Source of the DNA: Crambe crambe
Taxonomy: Eukaryota > Porifera > Demospongiae > Poecilosclerida > Crambeidae
DNA length: 64,000 bases
Direction of reading: 5' to 3'
Assembly (NCBI GenBank): GCA_963924555.1
Contig: OZ004589.1
Location: 372,001-436,000, forward strand
Each line of letters begins with the position of its first letter. Position 1 is the first letter of the stretch. Below, piece by piece: positions 12,301 to 26,009 of this stretch. The notes beneath the pieces were generated by a model, which saw only the letters and a program-made list of their open reading frames with translations, was not told the origin of the DNA and did not search any database. The position numbers and the translations under genes were made by a program.

Positions 12301-15300
12301 ATTTGAATGGTTCTTCTTTACATGGTCTTTGAACTCTTTCACCGGGAAAGGTTTGATTGAACCTGCATGGTACCATATTGAATGGTAGCTATAGCTACGG
12401 TCATTTATATACCATAAAATCGAGGAATGGGTGGAAGGGCTGGATTCTCCAGGACATTCATGGGTATGAAGGCTCCTTCAGCATCACTTATTTCATAGCC
12501 AAGTCCTTTCTTCTTGAAGATCTTCTTGAAGATGTCCCAGGATATCCGATCTCTACATTATCAATCATTGGATTGAGAAAGTTATTATGTGTGATGGCTA
12601 TGGCTATGTAGACAGCACCTCTTATAGTAGAGAAGGATGATTAGCACGATTATAAGAGCTATCACAGCAATAATGATGAGGATGCCAATGGCCAAGCCAG
12701 CCTCATTGTATGGAAGCTCTGAGGGAACAAAGAGTTGACTCATTACAATTAGATATTATATATTATACTGAGTTAGCCATTAGCTAACCTGTCTTGACTA
12801 CTGTTGGAGAGGAGTAAATTCTGAGCGGCTATTGAAAGAATCCGAGGGAATGTGTTAGTAAGAGAAGTAGCTGATTACATGTTTAGTCATCTCACCTCTG
12901 CTTCAATGTCATTGCGAATGTCATAACGAGTGAATATGGAGTATTGGGTGTTGGAATCGAGTGGTACATTCTTATACTCAATACTACCAACTCTGTATGT
13001 GCTACCATCACCCACTCTCAACCTGCTGGGGACTCTTCCAGCATACACCTCCTGTTCACCCCAACCTGCTGCTATGTAGTAGGGAATGTTGCTGGAGAAA
13101 GGTCGGGCATTGTCATAGACCGTTGTGTCAGCATTAGCAAGTCCTACCACCACCACCACTGCACAAAGTCTGCAGAACAGAAGATTATAGTCTATGTAGT
13201 AGCTAGCAAGCTTATTCAGTTCAACTCACATCACTCTGCCAGTGTCTATGTCCTGAGGGTCTCCTATCAAGTGTGTGATTTCTCTTGAAGTCGGAGAGTC
13301 AACAGGTATACTTGTGGGCCCAACTGTGGGAACATCATCTGTGGTGCTGAGGGTACGCACTAGCACTTCTCTATCGATCTGACCCAGCAGGTCAGGACCC
13401 ATTACAATGTCTGGAGTGACCACTGCTTGTACATGGATTGTGTAGTTCTTGAAAGCAGTGAGGTTACTGATGGTGTGTCGTAAAGCAGTGACTCTGACAT
13501 TCGTATATCCAGAGCTGTCTATATTTTCTGTCTGAATGACATCACTCAGTCTGTAATGCACTATATATCTGGTGATGTTTCCATAGGGACACTGAGGTCT
13601 ACCCCACATCACTCTGATGGAGGAGGAGGTGAGGGCAATGGCTGTTAGGTTGGTGACACCAGAGGGTTCTACATGAATACAGAATTTGTCAATTTTTATG
13701 TCAACTATAACTACTACATATAAAATGAAGTTCTATAACCACACCTAGTTCACTGGTTCTGAATCGCCTTGGAGGTGAGAAACTCCCTGGACCTATCCTA
13801 GTGAAGGCTTGTACTCTGAACTCATATACACTATAGGGTGCTGGAAAGAGGCACAATACTTAACATCCACACAAAGTGCTTTAGATGCTAGACTCACTGA
13901 GATCTCTGAGACTGAGGGAAGTTTGGTTCCCATCCACAGTGATGTTCCTGTCTGCGTTATTCTCCCCTCCCTTAATGCACTCCTCACTGACCATCATATC
14001 TACAGAGGTCTCTCGCTTCCTTCTCCTCCCTTGACTTAAAGTGCTGTCAAAGGTCGAAGCATCAGAGGAAACCACCACTAGATTGACAGTGTATAGTGTG
14101 ATGACTCCATTGGCATCAGAAGGAGGGTCCCAACTGATAACAGCTGAAGTGGCATTAATGGTGTTAACTGGAACTTCTGGTGGCTCAGGAACAGGTCCAG
14201 GAACTAGCAAATAAATGAAAAGAAATATTAGAACAATGAAAGATAAATTAAAGGGAGTATAATTTACGATCTTCGTTGGTCATGACTTGCACGGGTGGAG
14301 TGCTGTAAGGTCCTGGGCCCTCCATTGTGTAAGCCCTTACACTGATGTTGTACTGCACAGCCTCTTCCACTTCAGTCACATTGCCACTTAGTTCACTGAA
14401 ATTCCTACTCACAACCATTGAATTTTGTCCTTCAGGTGGCTCAAGGAGAACTTCATACATCGTAATGACTCCATTCTGGTCTATTAAAGGAACCTCCTCC
14501 CATGTTACCATGACTACAGTGGAGGATAAGTTTGAAGCAGTCACATTCTGGGGAAAGCCTGATGGCACTGCATAAAAATAAACAATGAAATAAATATGTT
14601 CCTACTAACTAAGTCTGCCACTTACCATCTTCATTAGTTCTCTCTGTCATCTCTTCACTGAATGGTCCTGCCCCAACACTAGTGTAGGCTCGGACAGAGA
14701 TGTTATAGAATACAAACTCTTGCAACTCTGTCAGAGTCACTGACATTTCTAGTGCAGTCACGTTCATTCTCTGAGTTGAGATATTTCCACCAAATGTCTC
14801 CAGTGGTTCGTACATCACCTCATACTCAGTGATGATACCATTCTGGTCTATGTCAGGGACTGGACCCCAGGTCACCATGATGGAAGTGGATGATACAGTA
14901 TTAACAGCAACATTAGTGGGGGGAATCCGGGGGACTAAACAGTTTTGAATGCAGTAACTAGATGCTTAGTCAGGTTACACTGATTCACTTACCATCTTCA
15001 TTAGTTCTCTCTTGAACAGGAGAGCTGTAATCACTGGGTCCTACACTTGTGAAAGCCCTGACTCTGATACTGTAGTTCACATACTCTTGCAAACCATTGA
15101 GGAGGACTGATGTATTAGGTGCTCTAACAGTCACCATATCTATCCCAATGGTATTATTGAATGTCTCCAGTGGTTCATACATCACCTCGTACTCAGTGAT
15201 GATACCATTCTGGTCTATGTCAGGGACTGGACCCCAGGTCACCATGATGGAAGTAGATGACAGTACTGTTGCTGTAGTGTTGACTGGTGGCCTGGCAGGA

Positions 15301-18300
15301 ACTAGTGAAACAAGAGCTTGCAATAAAATGTAGCTATTTCACTACCACTCACCATCTTCATTGGTCCTAGCCATCTCTTCATCACTGTAAGGTCCTGGTC
15401 CTATGATGGTGTAGGCTCGCACAGAGACGCTGTAGTTCACAAACTCTTGCAACTCCATCAGAAGTGTTGAAAGATCTGGGTCTGACACATTAACTGTCAG
15501 AGTTGAGATGCTTCCACCAAATGTCTCCAGTGGTTCATACATCACCTCATACTCAGTGATGATACCATTCTGGTCTATTTCAGGGACTGGACCCCAGGTC
15601 ACCATGATGGAAGTGGAAGAGTTTACCAATGCAGTCACATTCACAGGAGAACTAGAAGGAGCTACAGTATCGATGGAGAATGTGTTACTCAATGGTCATT
15701 GGCTACAGTAGCTATACTTACTATCATCATCAGTTCTCTCTGTCATATCTTCACTGAATGGTCCTGCCCCAACACTAGTGTAGGCTCGGACAGAGATGTT
15801 ATAGAATACAAACTCTTGCAACTTTGTCAGAGTCACTGACATTTCTGGTACAGTCACGTTCATTCTCTGAGTTGAGATGTTTCCACCAAATGTCTCCAGT
15901 GGTTCATACATCACCTCATACTCAGTGATGATACCATTCTGGTCTATGTCAGGGACTGGACCCCAGGTCACCATGATGGAAGTGGATGACACAGTATTAA
16001 CAGCAACATTAGTGGGGGGAATCCGGGGGACTAGAAATAGAAAACAGTTTTTTTTGAATGCAGTAACTAGATGCTTAGTCAGGTTACACTGATTCACTTA
16101 CCATCTTCATTAGTTCTCTCTTGAACAGGAGAGCTATAATTACCGGGTCCTACACTTGTGGAAGCCCTGACTCTGATACTGTAGTTCACATACTCTTGCA
16201 AACCATTGAGGAGGACTGATGTGTTAGGTGCTCTAACAGTCACCATATCTATCCCAATGGTATTATTGAATGTCTCCAGTGGTTCATACATCACCTCATA
16301 CTCAGTGATGACACCATTCTGGTCTATGTCAGGGACTGGACCCCAGGTCACCATGATGGAAGTGGATGACAGTACTGTTGCTGTAGTGTTGACTGGTGGT
16401 CTGGCAGGAACTAATGAAACAAGAGCTTGTAATAAAATGCAACTATTTCACTAACTCTTTCTACCACTCACCATCTTCATTGGTCCTAGCCATCTCTTCA
16501 TCACTGTAAGGTCCTGGTCCTATGATGGTGTATGCTCGCACAGAGATGCTGTAGTTCACAAACTCTTGCAACTCCATCAGAAGTGTTGAAAGATCTGGAT
16601 CTGACACATTAACCGTCAGAGTTGAGATGCTTCCACCAAATGTCTCCAGTGGTTCATACATCACCTCATACTCAGTGATGATACCATTCTGGTCTATGGC
16701 AGGGACTGGACCCCAGGTCACCATGATGGAAGTGGAAGAGTTAGCCAATGCAGTCACGTTCACAGGAGAACTAGAAGGAGCTACAGTATCGATGGAGAAT
16801 GTGTTACTCAATGGTCATTGGCTACAGTAGCTATACTTACTATCATCATCAGTTCTCTCTGTCATATCTTCACTGAATGGTCCTGCCCCAACACTAGTAT
16901 AGGCTCGGACAGAGATGTTATAGAATACAAACTCTTGCAACTCTGTCAGAGTCACTGACATTTCTGGTACAGTCACGTTCATTTTCTGAGTCGAGATGTT
17001 TCCACCAAATGTCTCCAGTGGTTCGTACATCACCTCATACTCAGTGATGATACCATTCTGGTCTATGGCAGGGACTGGACCCCAGGTCACCATGATGGAA
17101 GTGGATGACACAGTATTAACAGCAACATTAGTGGGGGGGATCCGGGGGACTAGAAATAGAAAACAGTTTTGAATGCAGTAACTAGATGCTTAGTCAGGTT
17201 ACACTGATTCACTTACCATCTTCATTAGTTCTCTCTTGAACAGGAGAGCTGTAATCACTGGGTCCCACACTTGTGAAAGCCCTGACTCTGATACTGTAGT
17301 TCACATACTCTTGCAAACCATTGAGGAGGACTGATGTGTTAGGTGCTCTAACAGTCACCATATCTATCCCAATAGTATTATTGAATGTCTCCAGTGGTTC
17401 ATACATCACCTCGTACTCAATGATGATACCATTCTGGTCTATGTCAGGGACTGGACCCCAGGTCACCATGATGGAAGTGGATGACAGTACTGTTGCTGTA
17501 GTGTTGACTGGTGGTCTGGCAGGAACTAGTGAAACGAGAGCTTGTAATAAAATGCAACTATTTCACTAACTCTTTCTACCACTCACCAGCTTCATTTGTC
17601 CTAGCCATCTCTTCATCACTGTAAGGTCCTGGTCCTATGATGGTGTAGGCTCGCACAGAGATGCTGTAGTTCACAAACTCTTGCAACTCCATCAGAAGTG
17701 TTGAAAGATCTGGGTCTGACACATTAGCTGTCAGAGTTGAGATGCTTCCACCAAATGTCTCCAGTGGTTCATACATCACCTCATACTCAGTGATAATACC
17801 ATTTTGGTCTCTGAAAGGGACTGGACCCCAGGTCACCATGATTGAAGTGGAAGAGTTAGCCAATGCAGTCACATTCACAGGAGAACCAGAAGGAGCTAGG
17901 AACATACATAATGAAAGAAAAAAGTAGACGAAATCAATCCTTCACTCACCATCTTCATTGGTCCTTGTTGTCACTTGTTCACTTTCAGGTCCTGGTCCCA
18001 CACTAGTGTAGGCTTGTACAGATATAGTGTAGTTAACAAACTCCTCCAACCCATCCAAAACCACTGATGTCTCCAAGCCAGACACATTTCTCATTTCAGT
18101 TCCAATAGCATCACCAAATGTCTCCATTGGTTGATACATGACTTCGTACACAGTGATGATACCATTCTGGTCTATTTCAGGGACTGGACCCCAGGTCACC
18201 ATGATGGAAGTGGAAGAGTTAGCCAATGCAGTCACATTCACAGGAGAATCAGAAGGAGCTGGAGGAACATACATAGTCAAAATGAATGAAAGTGAAATCA

Positions 18301-21300
18301 TTCACTCACCATCTTCATTGGTCCTTGCTGTCACTGGTTCACTTTCAGGTCCTGGTCCCACACTAGTGTAGGCTTGTACAGATATAGTGTAGTTAACAAA
18401 CTCCTCCAACCCGTCCAAAACCACTGATGTCTCCAAGCCAGATACATTTCTCATTTCAGTTCCAATAGCATCACCAAATGTCTCCATTGGTTGATACATG
18501 ACCTCGTACACAGTGATGATGCCATTTCTGTCTGCTGGTGGAAGGACTTCCCACCTCACCATTATGCTGGTGGAGTTCAATGCTGAGGCTGTGACATTAC
18601 CTGGTGCGCTATCTGGCACTGCAAGTTGATGCAAAAATTGTACACTTAATTTCTCAAGCATTATGGCTTAACCAGCTACCTTCATCAAGTGTCCTCACTG
18701 TCAGTGTATCACTAGGAGAGGAGGAACCTATCTGATTGTAGGCAGTGACGGTGAACTCATAGTCCACTCCAGGAGAAAGGTCAGTGATGATGGCCATCTC
18801 TACAGATGTGTTCACTACTCTTGCCAAGTCTCCACCCACAAAGTCTGGTTCCATGTACCTCACCAGGTACCCCAAAATGGGGGCATTGTTGTCATGAGGC
18901 TCCACCCAAGTCAAGTTGACCTCACGAGAGGTCACATCAATTTCCATAACATTTTGAGGCTGTTCAGGTGTATCTGAAGAATGTAACAATGATTAACTGT
19001 AAAGTCCAACGGAGTTGAACTTACTCTGCACCAGTGCTATAGCCTCTTCACTGGTGATGGTGGGATACTCAGTTATTGAACTGGATACATTGCAGTGATA
19101 GACTCCAGAGTCATTAACCATTGCCATGGAGATGATGAGTGTACTTTGAACCTGCTGGAGTCGAGTATCTGATGTGGTAATAATGTTAGTTTGGTTGTCA
19201 CGGCTGTCATCTATGGCAGATCCATTCTGGAACCAAGTTATCAATGGAATGGGAACACCATCCACCACACAGCTCAGGGTAATGTTTTCACTGATGGACA
19301 CATTGGTATTGTTAGGACTTTCAATGATACGAGGAGCCACTGGATGGAAGAAAGAAGTCATCGTGTGATCATGACACACGAATTCTTCTAACTGAAAACT
19401 ACCACTAGAATAAACAAACATACCATTGATCATCAGATTGACTGCATCCATTCCAGCATCATTGCGTACCCTACACTCGTATTCTCCTCCTTCAGCACCA
19501 CTCCCAATGGTCACATTTATCATAGACTCATTCCCCACCATTTCACCATCCAAAACTCTAGTCCATGTAAAGGTGTTATCAGCACTGCCTAAAGCATTGC
19601 AAGTGAGCTCAATTTTCTCTCCAATTCTTCCATTGAAGACCATGGGACTAACGCTAACACTTCCTTCTGGAGAGACTGCAGGAATGATGTCATACATAAA
19701 CATCTAGTATCGTACATAGTGAGTGGGCTACATACCAATGATGGTGCTTGTTGGCGATGTGGCATCTTGCAGGTCCATCCCACCAGGAGTCACTGCCGAA
19801 GCAATGCAGCGATACATCCCGAAGTCGTTATGAGTAATAGGAGAGAGTGTTAGATTCCCACTATTGGATACTGTCTCATCCACACCTATGTCCGACACTT
19901 TAACCCATGAGATATTAGGAGCAGGGAAACCATCAGCATCACAGAGCAGAGTTACCAAGGCACCACTGTTTGTTAGAGTAATATTTGGGGGGAATTGAGT
20001 GATGTAAGGCTCTATGAAGAGTGTGATGGAGGAGCTGCTATTCCCGGCTGCATTAGAGATGCGACAGGTGTAAACCCCGCCATTTTCAGCCTCTGCTTCC
20101 ACCACAGTATAGGTAACTGAAGTTTCCCCCATTACTTCAACATCATTTATGAGCCACTGGAAGGTGTTGGCTGGACCTCCATCAGATGAACAATTGAATG
20201 TCACATTGTCTCCTTGTTGAGCAATGTTATCCCCCATTATCACCACCTCACCAGGGGCAACTAGTGGTGAAAAATTGTTCAAAATAAATATAATGGTCAA
20301 ATTTTTTCTCACTTGATACTGTAGCATTGTCAGATTGAATTACGGTTCCTCGTGATGTAGCAAGGCAGAAATAACCTCCTTCATCTCCAAAGACAAGAGG
20401 ATCAAACTTTAACATAGATGAATCCTCTCCCATCACATTACTTGAGAGAGACATAGCATCTATGCGTCTCCATTGGTACTCCAAGGCTGGAAAGGCCTCA
20501 GCCATGCAGGTTAGAGTTACCGAGCTACCATTAGCTCCTCCAATGCTCTCAGGCTGAGAAGTGAAGTAAGGAGAGATGAACAGGGAGGTAGTGATTGTGC
20601 TATTACCAGCTGCATTAGAGACAACACAGCTGTAGTCTCCTCCATTGGAAGCATTCACATTAGAAATGTCCAACTCTGTAGAAGTCTCGTCATCAATGTC
20701 TTGTCCGCTGAACTGCCACTGGTAGATGTTATCCGGTCCACCAACTCCAGAGCATGTTAGAGTGATATTATCTCCCCGAGCAAGAGTTTGGTTGATGGAG
20801 TCAGCTGTGAGATTAGCCTCTGGAGCAACTGCAGGGAAAAAGGAGACAGATCGATGAATCTGATGTGCATGCTTGTTATGACATATAATAGTCTCCCACG
20901 GATACATGTAACAGCTATATAAACACAATGTGTCATTATAAGAGAGGTGAGGTAGTATCAGTTTTCATGATTTATATATATATATACTCTCCAGAGACAC
21001 ATACAGGTCATTAAGTACTATACATCATAAGTTGAGTAGCCATGAGTGAGTAATTCCTCTGCTTATTAGCTACTGTAGCTGCTGTGCATGGATACTGTGA
21101 ATTAAGCCAGCTACATGTAAGACTCCATTAAGTGATCTTGGCCCAGAAAGACAAGGGTTAGCATCCTCCTTGAGGCTGTTAACCGCGTTCCAGAGTTAAT
21201 CACCTATGTCATAACTCAGTCTGGGAATGTGAGAGACGTTAATGCATGCACCTAGTGCATGGGCTAACATATCATCACTGCAATCAAGGTGATGTATTCA

Positions 21301-24300
21301 TCCATAATTCCATGCATAAATCCATGTCAGAACAAAGAAGAATAAAGACCAAATAGGGTACTTATTATGTATCTACTTGATATTTGTGCACAAAGAGTAA
21401 GAGTTTACAAGGTTGAGACAATGTCATATAACTAGCTACATGGTAGGCCAGGCTGCCTTTTTTTACTGTGTGAAATCATGTACCTTCCTTGAAGTTGGTA
21501 GTGTTTCAGATACCCAATAGCCACATGTGATTATAATTCCTTACCCTAATGGGTCATGGGTGGAGAGCAAGATCATCCAATTGGAAGTCAATTATCCATG
21601 CATGTGAAGATGCAACCTCCCACACTATCAATAATACCTATGGCTAATTCCCCAACCACCACAGACCTAGCCTATTAGGTGTCATGTGGTCATATCACAG
21701 TCACATGAGGTTCAAGGGGATAGAGAACTGATGTTTAGTTACTTTAATTAGACCACTTATTCTTTAATAAGGATGTGTTTACCTGTAATCACAGATACAG
21801 GAGAAGTCAGTTCTCCAAATTCGGATGTGTTCACCACACATCTGTAAGAACCTTCATCACCAAATGCTACCGGTTGAAAGGTCAGATTCCTGTCAGTCTC
21901 ATCGGTTAGCTCGTCGTACAATCCTGACATGTTCATTTTCTGCCAACGGACGCTTCCTGGAGGAGAGTCCTGCACCACACACATCAAGGTCACCATCATT
22001 CCAGCACTGGTGAGGACTTCAACTGGTGTCAGTTCTGGGCGGACATAGATGATAGCGGTGGAGTTGACGCTACCAGCTTCATTAGAAGCTGTGCAAACAT
22101 ATTCCCCTCCATTCTCAAAGTCTACTTCCATCACTGTCACGATACTGATAAAGTTATCAGTGTCAGATAAAGTCTCATCCCCTTCGAGGCCAGAGACTGG
22201 ACCAGTCCACGAGATGGATATATTACCAACATTTGTAGCAGTGCAGTTTAGGGAGACATTGGAATTTCTGTCCACCAACTGGTTCTCTGGTCCCTTGATG
22301 ATTTCGGGTGGTGGGGTGATGGAAAGGAAGCCCACATCAGATGTAACATTTCCAACGCAATTATCAAACCTTGCTGAGCAGCGATATCCTCCCTCAAACG
22401 TCTCATTTGCAATATTAACGGTCAACTCGCTCCTTACTCGATGATCCTGTGGAGAGGGTTGGCGGGTGTTATAGGGAGGTGGGAGTCGTGCATCTGGTGG
22501 TCCTGACCACATGATGGTCACTGTTCCTTCGACTCCAGCGTTAACAACACAGGAAAAAGTGACCTCCATGTCTGCAGGGGCTGACACATTCGTTGGAGAT
22601 GTGTAGATGGATGGAACTGCAGTGGAGAGTGGAGGTGGAGTGGTTCAATACTTACTAATATATCATGCTCACCAGGTAACATTTTAGCTAAAGGGATGAC
22701 CCACACAGCGTCAATTATTGCCATCCACCAATTCCAATAACACTCAAATGTGAATCTATTAAGCATTCAGCACAATACCTACATTCACTTTTAAGTCTGT
22801 TAAGACCTAACATTTTGCCATTTTATTAAACCAAAGCCAAAGCTATAGGATTTTCTAGAGTGCCATTAATGTACCAATATCCACGCTAGCTGATAAAGAC
22901 GATGACTGGCAAACTCTCAAGTCACTGGCAGTACAAGTGAACGTGCCACAGTAGTTGGAGTTGACATCCACAATGTTCAAATTTGCTGCAGAGCCCCCCC
23001 TGTCAGTGGTCTGATTGGACGTGTCCACATTGCTCAGATCAGAGCTCCATCTGATGGTAGTAAGTGTTTCATTGTCTGGGTGACTTATGCTACACTCCAG
23101 TGTTATGTCACCACCCACGACTTGAAATGGAGATAGAGGAGAGATAACGATTGTTGAAAAGTTCCCTACAAGGATGAGACAGAAAAATGCAAATCATGTA
23201 AGTACCAGTAAATATGATGTTCAGTTTTGAGGAAAGGATCTTATGCATAAAAGTTACAGATTTCTTCCCTAGTTGGGGGGTTGGGGGAGAATGGTAGATG
23301 TATAATTGTAGCTTACCATCATTGTCCAGAATGGAGATGAGTGTTTGGTTATTCTTTACCATCACATCAGGGTCTGATGAAGTCAGAATCACAGCGAAGG
23401 ACTCTCCTCTCCCTCCATCCAGAATCTCACTGTACATATCGTCAGTAATAGTGGAGTTCACACACTGCTCAGTCCCATTCCCAGAACCAGAACTGAAGGT
23501 GAGGTCCACTGATAACACCATGAAATCCATGGAATCTACAGGAGAGTTGATACAGGAGAGTTGAACAGCTAGGTCAATGAGGTCATGCAGGATCAAAGAG
23601 ATCATGTAGGATCAAAATTATTTTGACTATGGCTGTAGACTGTATAAAAGGCAAGCTCTATTATAGCTGTGGGGATTGAAGGGCCTAGTATTACGTTCCA
23701 TATGCATGCATGAGCATGAGATGATGAAGTTTAGACTGCAAGAGAACACACCTACTGCAGTGCCATTAATAGTGCTCAAAGTGACTTGGAAGTCTCTTTC
23801 TGTTTTTTCTGAGGCTAGTAACACAACACAGACCATTGCCACCTCATCTCCTTCACAGATGCTCTCCATGTTTGGCACAGTCACTGCGACCACTGGAGAA
23901 GAATATCAGCACATTGATCATGAAGAAGAAGAAGAAGAAGAAGAAGAAGATGATGATGATGAAGAGAATGAAAAAAAAGAGGATAGAGCATGTATTACAA
24001 TAATAATAAAAGGAACCTACTGCTATTATCTGTGATTGTAATTGCTATAGTCTCTGTTGCATTATCAATCGTGTAGTTCGACACAGGAGAAGAGAAGTCC
24101 ACACTTATAGTGAATGTTTCATTACTTTCTAATGCATCATCTTGTTGTATCATGATATCAATACATTCCAAAGTATCGTTAGTAGAATTCATAGCAAATG
24201 TCAGCTCTGTGTCTGTTAAATCAAAGTCTATTCCTGCAATGAAGACGCACAAAGAAGCTTGATAAGTTTCCTGAGTCAGGCAGTTTTATATTATCACAGC

Positions 24301-24650
24301 TAGCTTGCTATGGCCAAGACACACTTACCCATGACAGCAGTTTGATTCATTATTGAAAGTGTTAGAATTACATTATCACCCAGTCCAGTCTCCTCATCTA
24401 AGAGTGTTACTCCAACACATAGAGATACTTCATCTTCGAATTCTCCAACAGTCAAAACTGTCTCATTCACGAAGCCAAACGATGCTTTAGTAGTAGTAGA
24501 TGCACCTGATTTATGTCAATAGATCTAATCTCTGCACAACTGGAAAGAATGGCCAGTTAATTGTCACTTACCGTTGCCTATCGTTTGTGGCAGAAATCCC
24601 ATCAGTGTAGCGGTCAGCCACAAAGCAACCACGAAGTGTGGCCCACTCAT
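9362..24650 (-). CDS. LAR-type receptor tyrosine phosphatase with Calx-beta, Ig and FN3 domains
   Basis: 42 exons give 10,707 coding bases, predicted 3568 aa. Domains: signal peptide 1-26 ([14 protein letters not shown]); two Calx-beta 27-276, each split over two exons (24329-24505 plus 24021-24233; 23752-23892 plus 23317-23535); ten Ig 277-1187 (exons 22875-23165, 21783-22616, 20313-20828, 19736-20260, 19424-19675, 19025-19339); fifteen FN3 1188-2798; a membrane-proximal domain to about 2890; TM in exon 12619-12718; juxtamembrane; PTP-D1 about 3015-3252 (11269-12175); PTP-D2 to 3568 (9362-10959). D1 has WPDHGVP and [10 protein letters not shown], so it should be active. D2 has WPEEGVP with [10 protein letters not shown] split by an intron, so it is probably weak or regulatory. 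The last residues, [14 protein letters not shown], are typical of the family. It should dephosphorylate tyrosines at cell contacts; ligand unknown. Confidence 0.92.
14626..18618 (-). repeat. Array of eleven 309-bp FN3 exons
   Basis: FN3 exons 18310-18618, 17950-18258, 17587-17895, 17217-17525, 16841-17149, 16472-16780, 16102-16410, 15722-16030, 15353-15661, 14993-15301 and 14626-14934 are each exactly 309 bp with phase 1 at both ends. Nine of them form three copies of a three-exon cassette of about 1.1 kb including introns (17895-16841, 16780-15722, 15661-14626). Most share MVTWGPVP and [20 protein letters not shown]. Confidence 0.93.
20829..21782 (-). other. Largest intron of the phosphatase gene
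   Basis: A 954-bp phase-1 intron between Ig exons 21783-22616 and 20313-20828. No coding sequence or repeat was recognised. It could hold an internal promoter for a shorter isoform lacking Calx-beta, but nothing shows this. Confidence 0.6.
23317..24505 (-). other. Calx-beta domain pair at the phosphatase N-terminus
   Basis: Four exons encode two Calx-beta folds. The first has the diagnostic acidic strand [12 protein letters not shown] followed by IAITITDN. The second has [14 protein letters not shown] followed by LISILDND. Calx-beta repeats are calcium-binding or adhesive in Na/Ca exchangers, integrin beta-4 and FRAS proteins. Phases (1-1 throughout) join them to the Ig exons without a break. 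Confidence 0.75.
23926..23975. repeat. GAA/GAT simple repeat
   Basis: GAAGAAGAAG passing into GATGATGATG, in the intron between phosphatase exons 3 and 4. Confidence 0.9.
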
Positions 24651-25146
24651 CTCAGTCAAGGAATGCTAGCTGCAGTAACAAGTAGCTATATAGATAGCTA
24701 CTCTTTTCACTGCTTTTCCAATGGCTGGCTAAATATTTTCCACTCTAAGCTTAATAATTAAAATTTAGCTTGCTATTATCACCAATACTGCAATGTATAA
24801 TTTATGCATATCCTCTTATATAGTGATGACCATTGGCCAATGCTGTGAATAATGGTATGCAGTGGTGTGCGTCGACTGTGTGACCACAAGTATCTGTCAG
24901 CTGACCACAAAGTGTTGGAGGGCAGGTTGCATCCATGAGAGCCTTTCCATAAGAATCTCACTCCCACACACAACAAGCCAAGAACAATGATGTGATTAAT
25001 GTTAGGTAAGTCCCAATACTACAGGTGATTGCACTCCTTATCACATCACATTGAGATTATTTGCACACTACACTATATGCATGCAGTACTGAACTACAGT
25101 GTAACCCACAGGACTAGCATTTGATTAACAACGGAATGACAGTATT

Positions 25147-25720
25147 TTATAATGTTATTATGTTACAACCTTTCTTGTATGACTGGAATGCTGGAATGTC
25201 TCGTCTGGCCTTATCTGCTTTCTTAAGATCCATGTAAGCACCCATTTCCCCCTGTCCTGTCCTTGTCAGTGGGCCAAGTAGGTCTCTGGCTCTCTTGTAT
25301 TTAGAGCAGAAGTCAATTGTAAGAGGTTTGAATGTGTGGAGCCCACTTGGCTAACAGGGATCAAATCTTGCACTGTTGATATGGTTACAGGTAGTGAACG
25401 AGGGACTGCTGCCAAGTGAAAATTGGTGCAAATCTTTGAGAACAAGAGTAGTTACATATCGTGTGGTTATGTGAATGAGAAATCCATTTAGCTGCAGTTA
25501 CCTATAATTACTGTATATTAGATCAGTGGGGAATAGTAGGAGAGGAGCATATTACAGCACATAGCAACAGACGGAAACATCCGAGTAGGGGGTGAATACC
25601 TCAATGTCGAAGTTATGAAATCCAGCATCACCTTTGAATGCTTAGCAATGAATGGAGCAAAAGGTAGTTACATGAATACTCTTCATTCTCTCTGACACAA
25701 CAAACTACCTCCTCCTCCAC
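25147..25720 (-). CDS. Unrecognised candidate gene remnant or small gene
   Basis: Three exon-like blocks fit together in phase on the minus strand. A Gly-rich piece (SKGGGGG) near 25700-25720 ends at a GT in phase 1. Block 25600-25640 (AFKGDAGFHNFDIE) follows, ending in phase 0. Terminal block 25147-25350 begins PSGLHTFKPLTIDFC and ends in TAA. The last block contains DLLGPLTRTGQGEMGAYM. No start or upstream exons were found, and I do not recognise the family. It may be a decayed gene or the 3' end of a short one. Confidence 0.3.
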
Positions 25721-25984
25721 CACCTTTAGACTGTATGTTGAACTTACTCTATTGTGCTGACTATATAAACACAGCTAGCCACAGCAATGCTAGCAATGTG
25801 GCCACAGAGTCAACCTACACATATTATGTGTCCTCTTCAGCTCTTAAAACACTTCGGTCTCATTGCAATATCATCTGAAATGTGGACCCCTCTCTAATCA
25901 AAATATTTATGGTCCCCTGGGAAGTCTGTATTGAAAGAGATTGATTAGACTGTGTTCACAACTGGAAACAGAGACTACTCAGTG

Positions 25985-26009
25985 CACACACACACACACA
26001 CACACACAC
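25985..26009. repeat. (CA)n microsatellite
   Basis: An uninterrupted CA dinucleotide run of about 25 bp. Confidence 0.95.
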
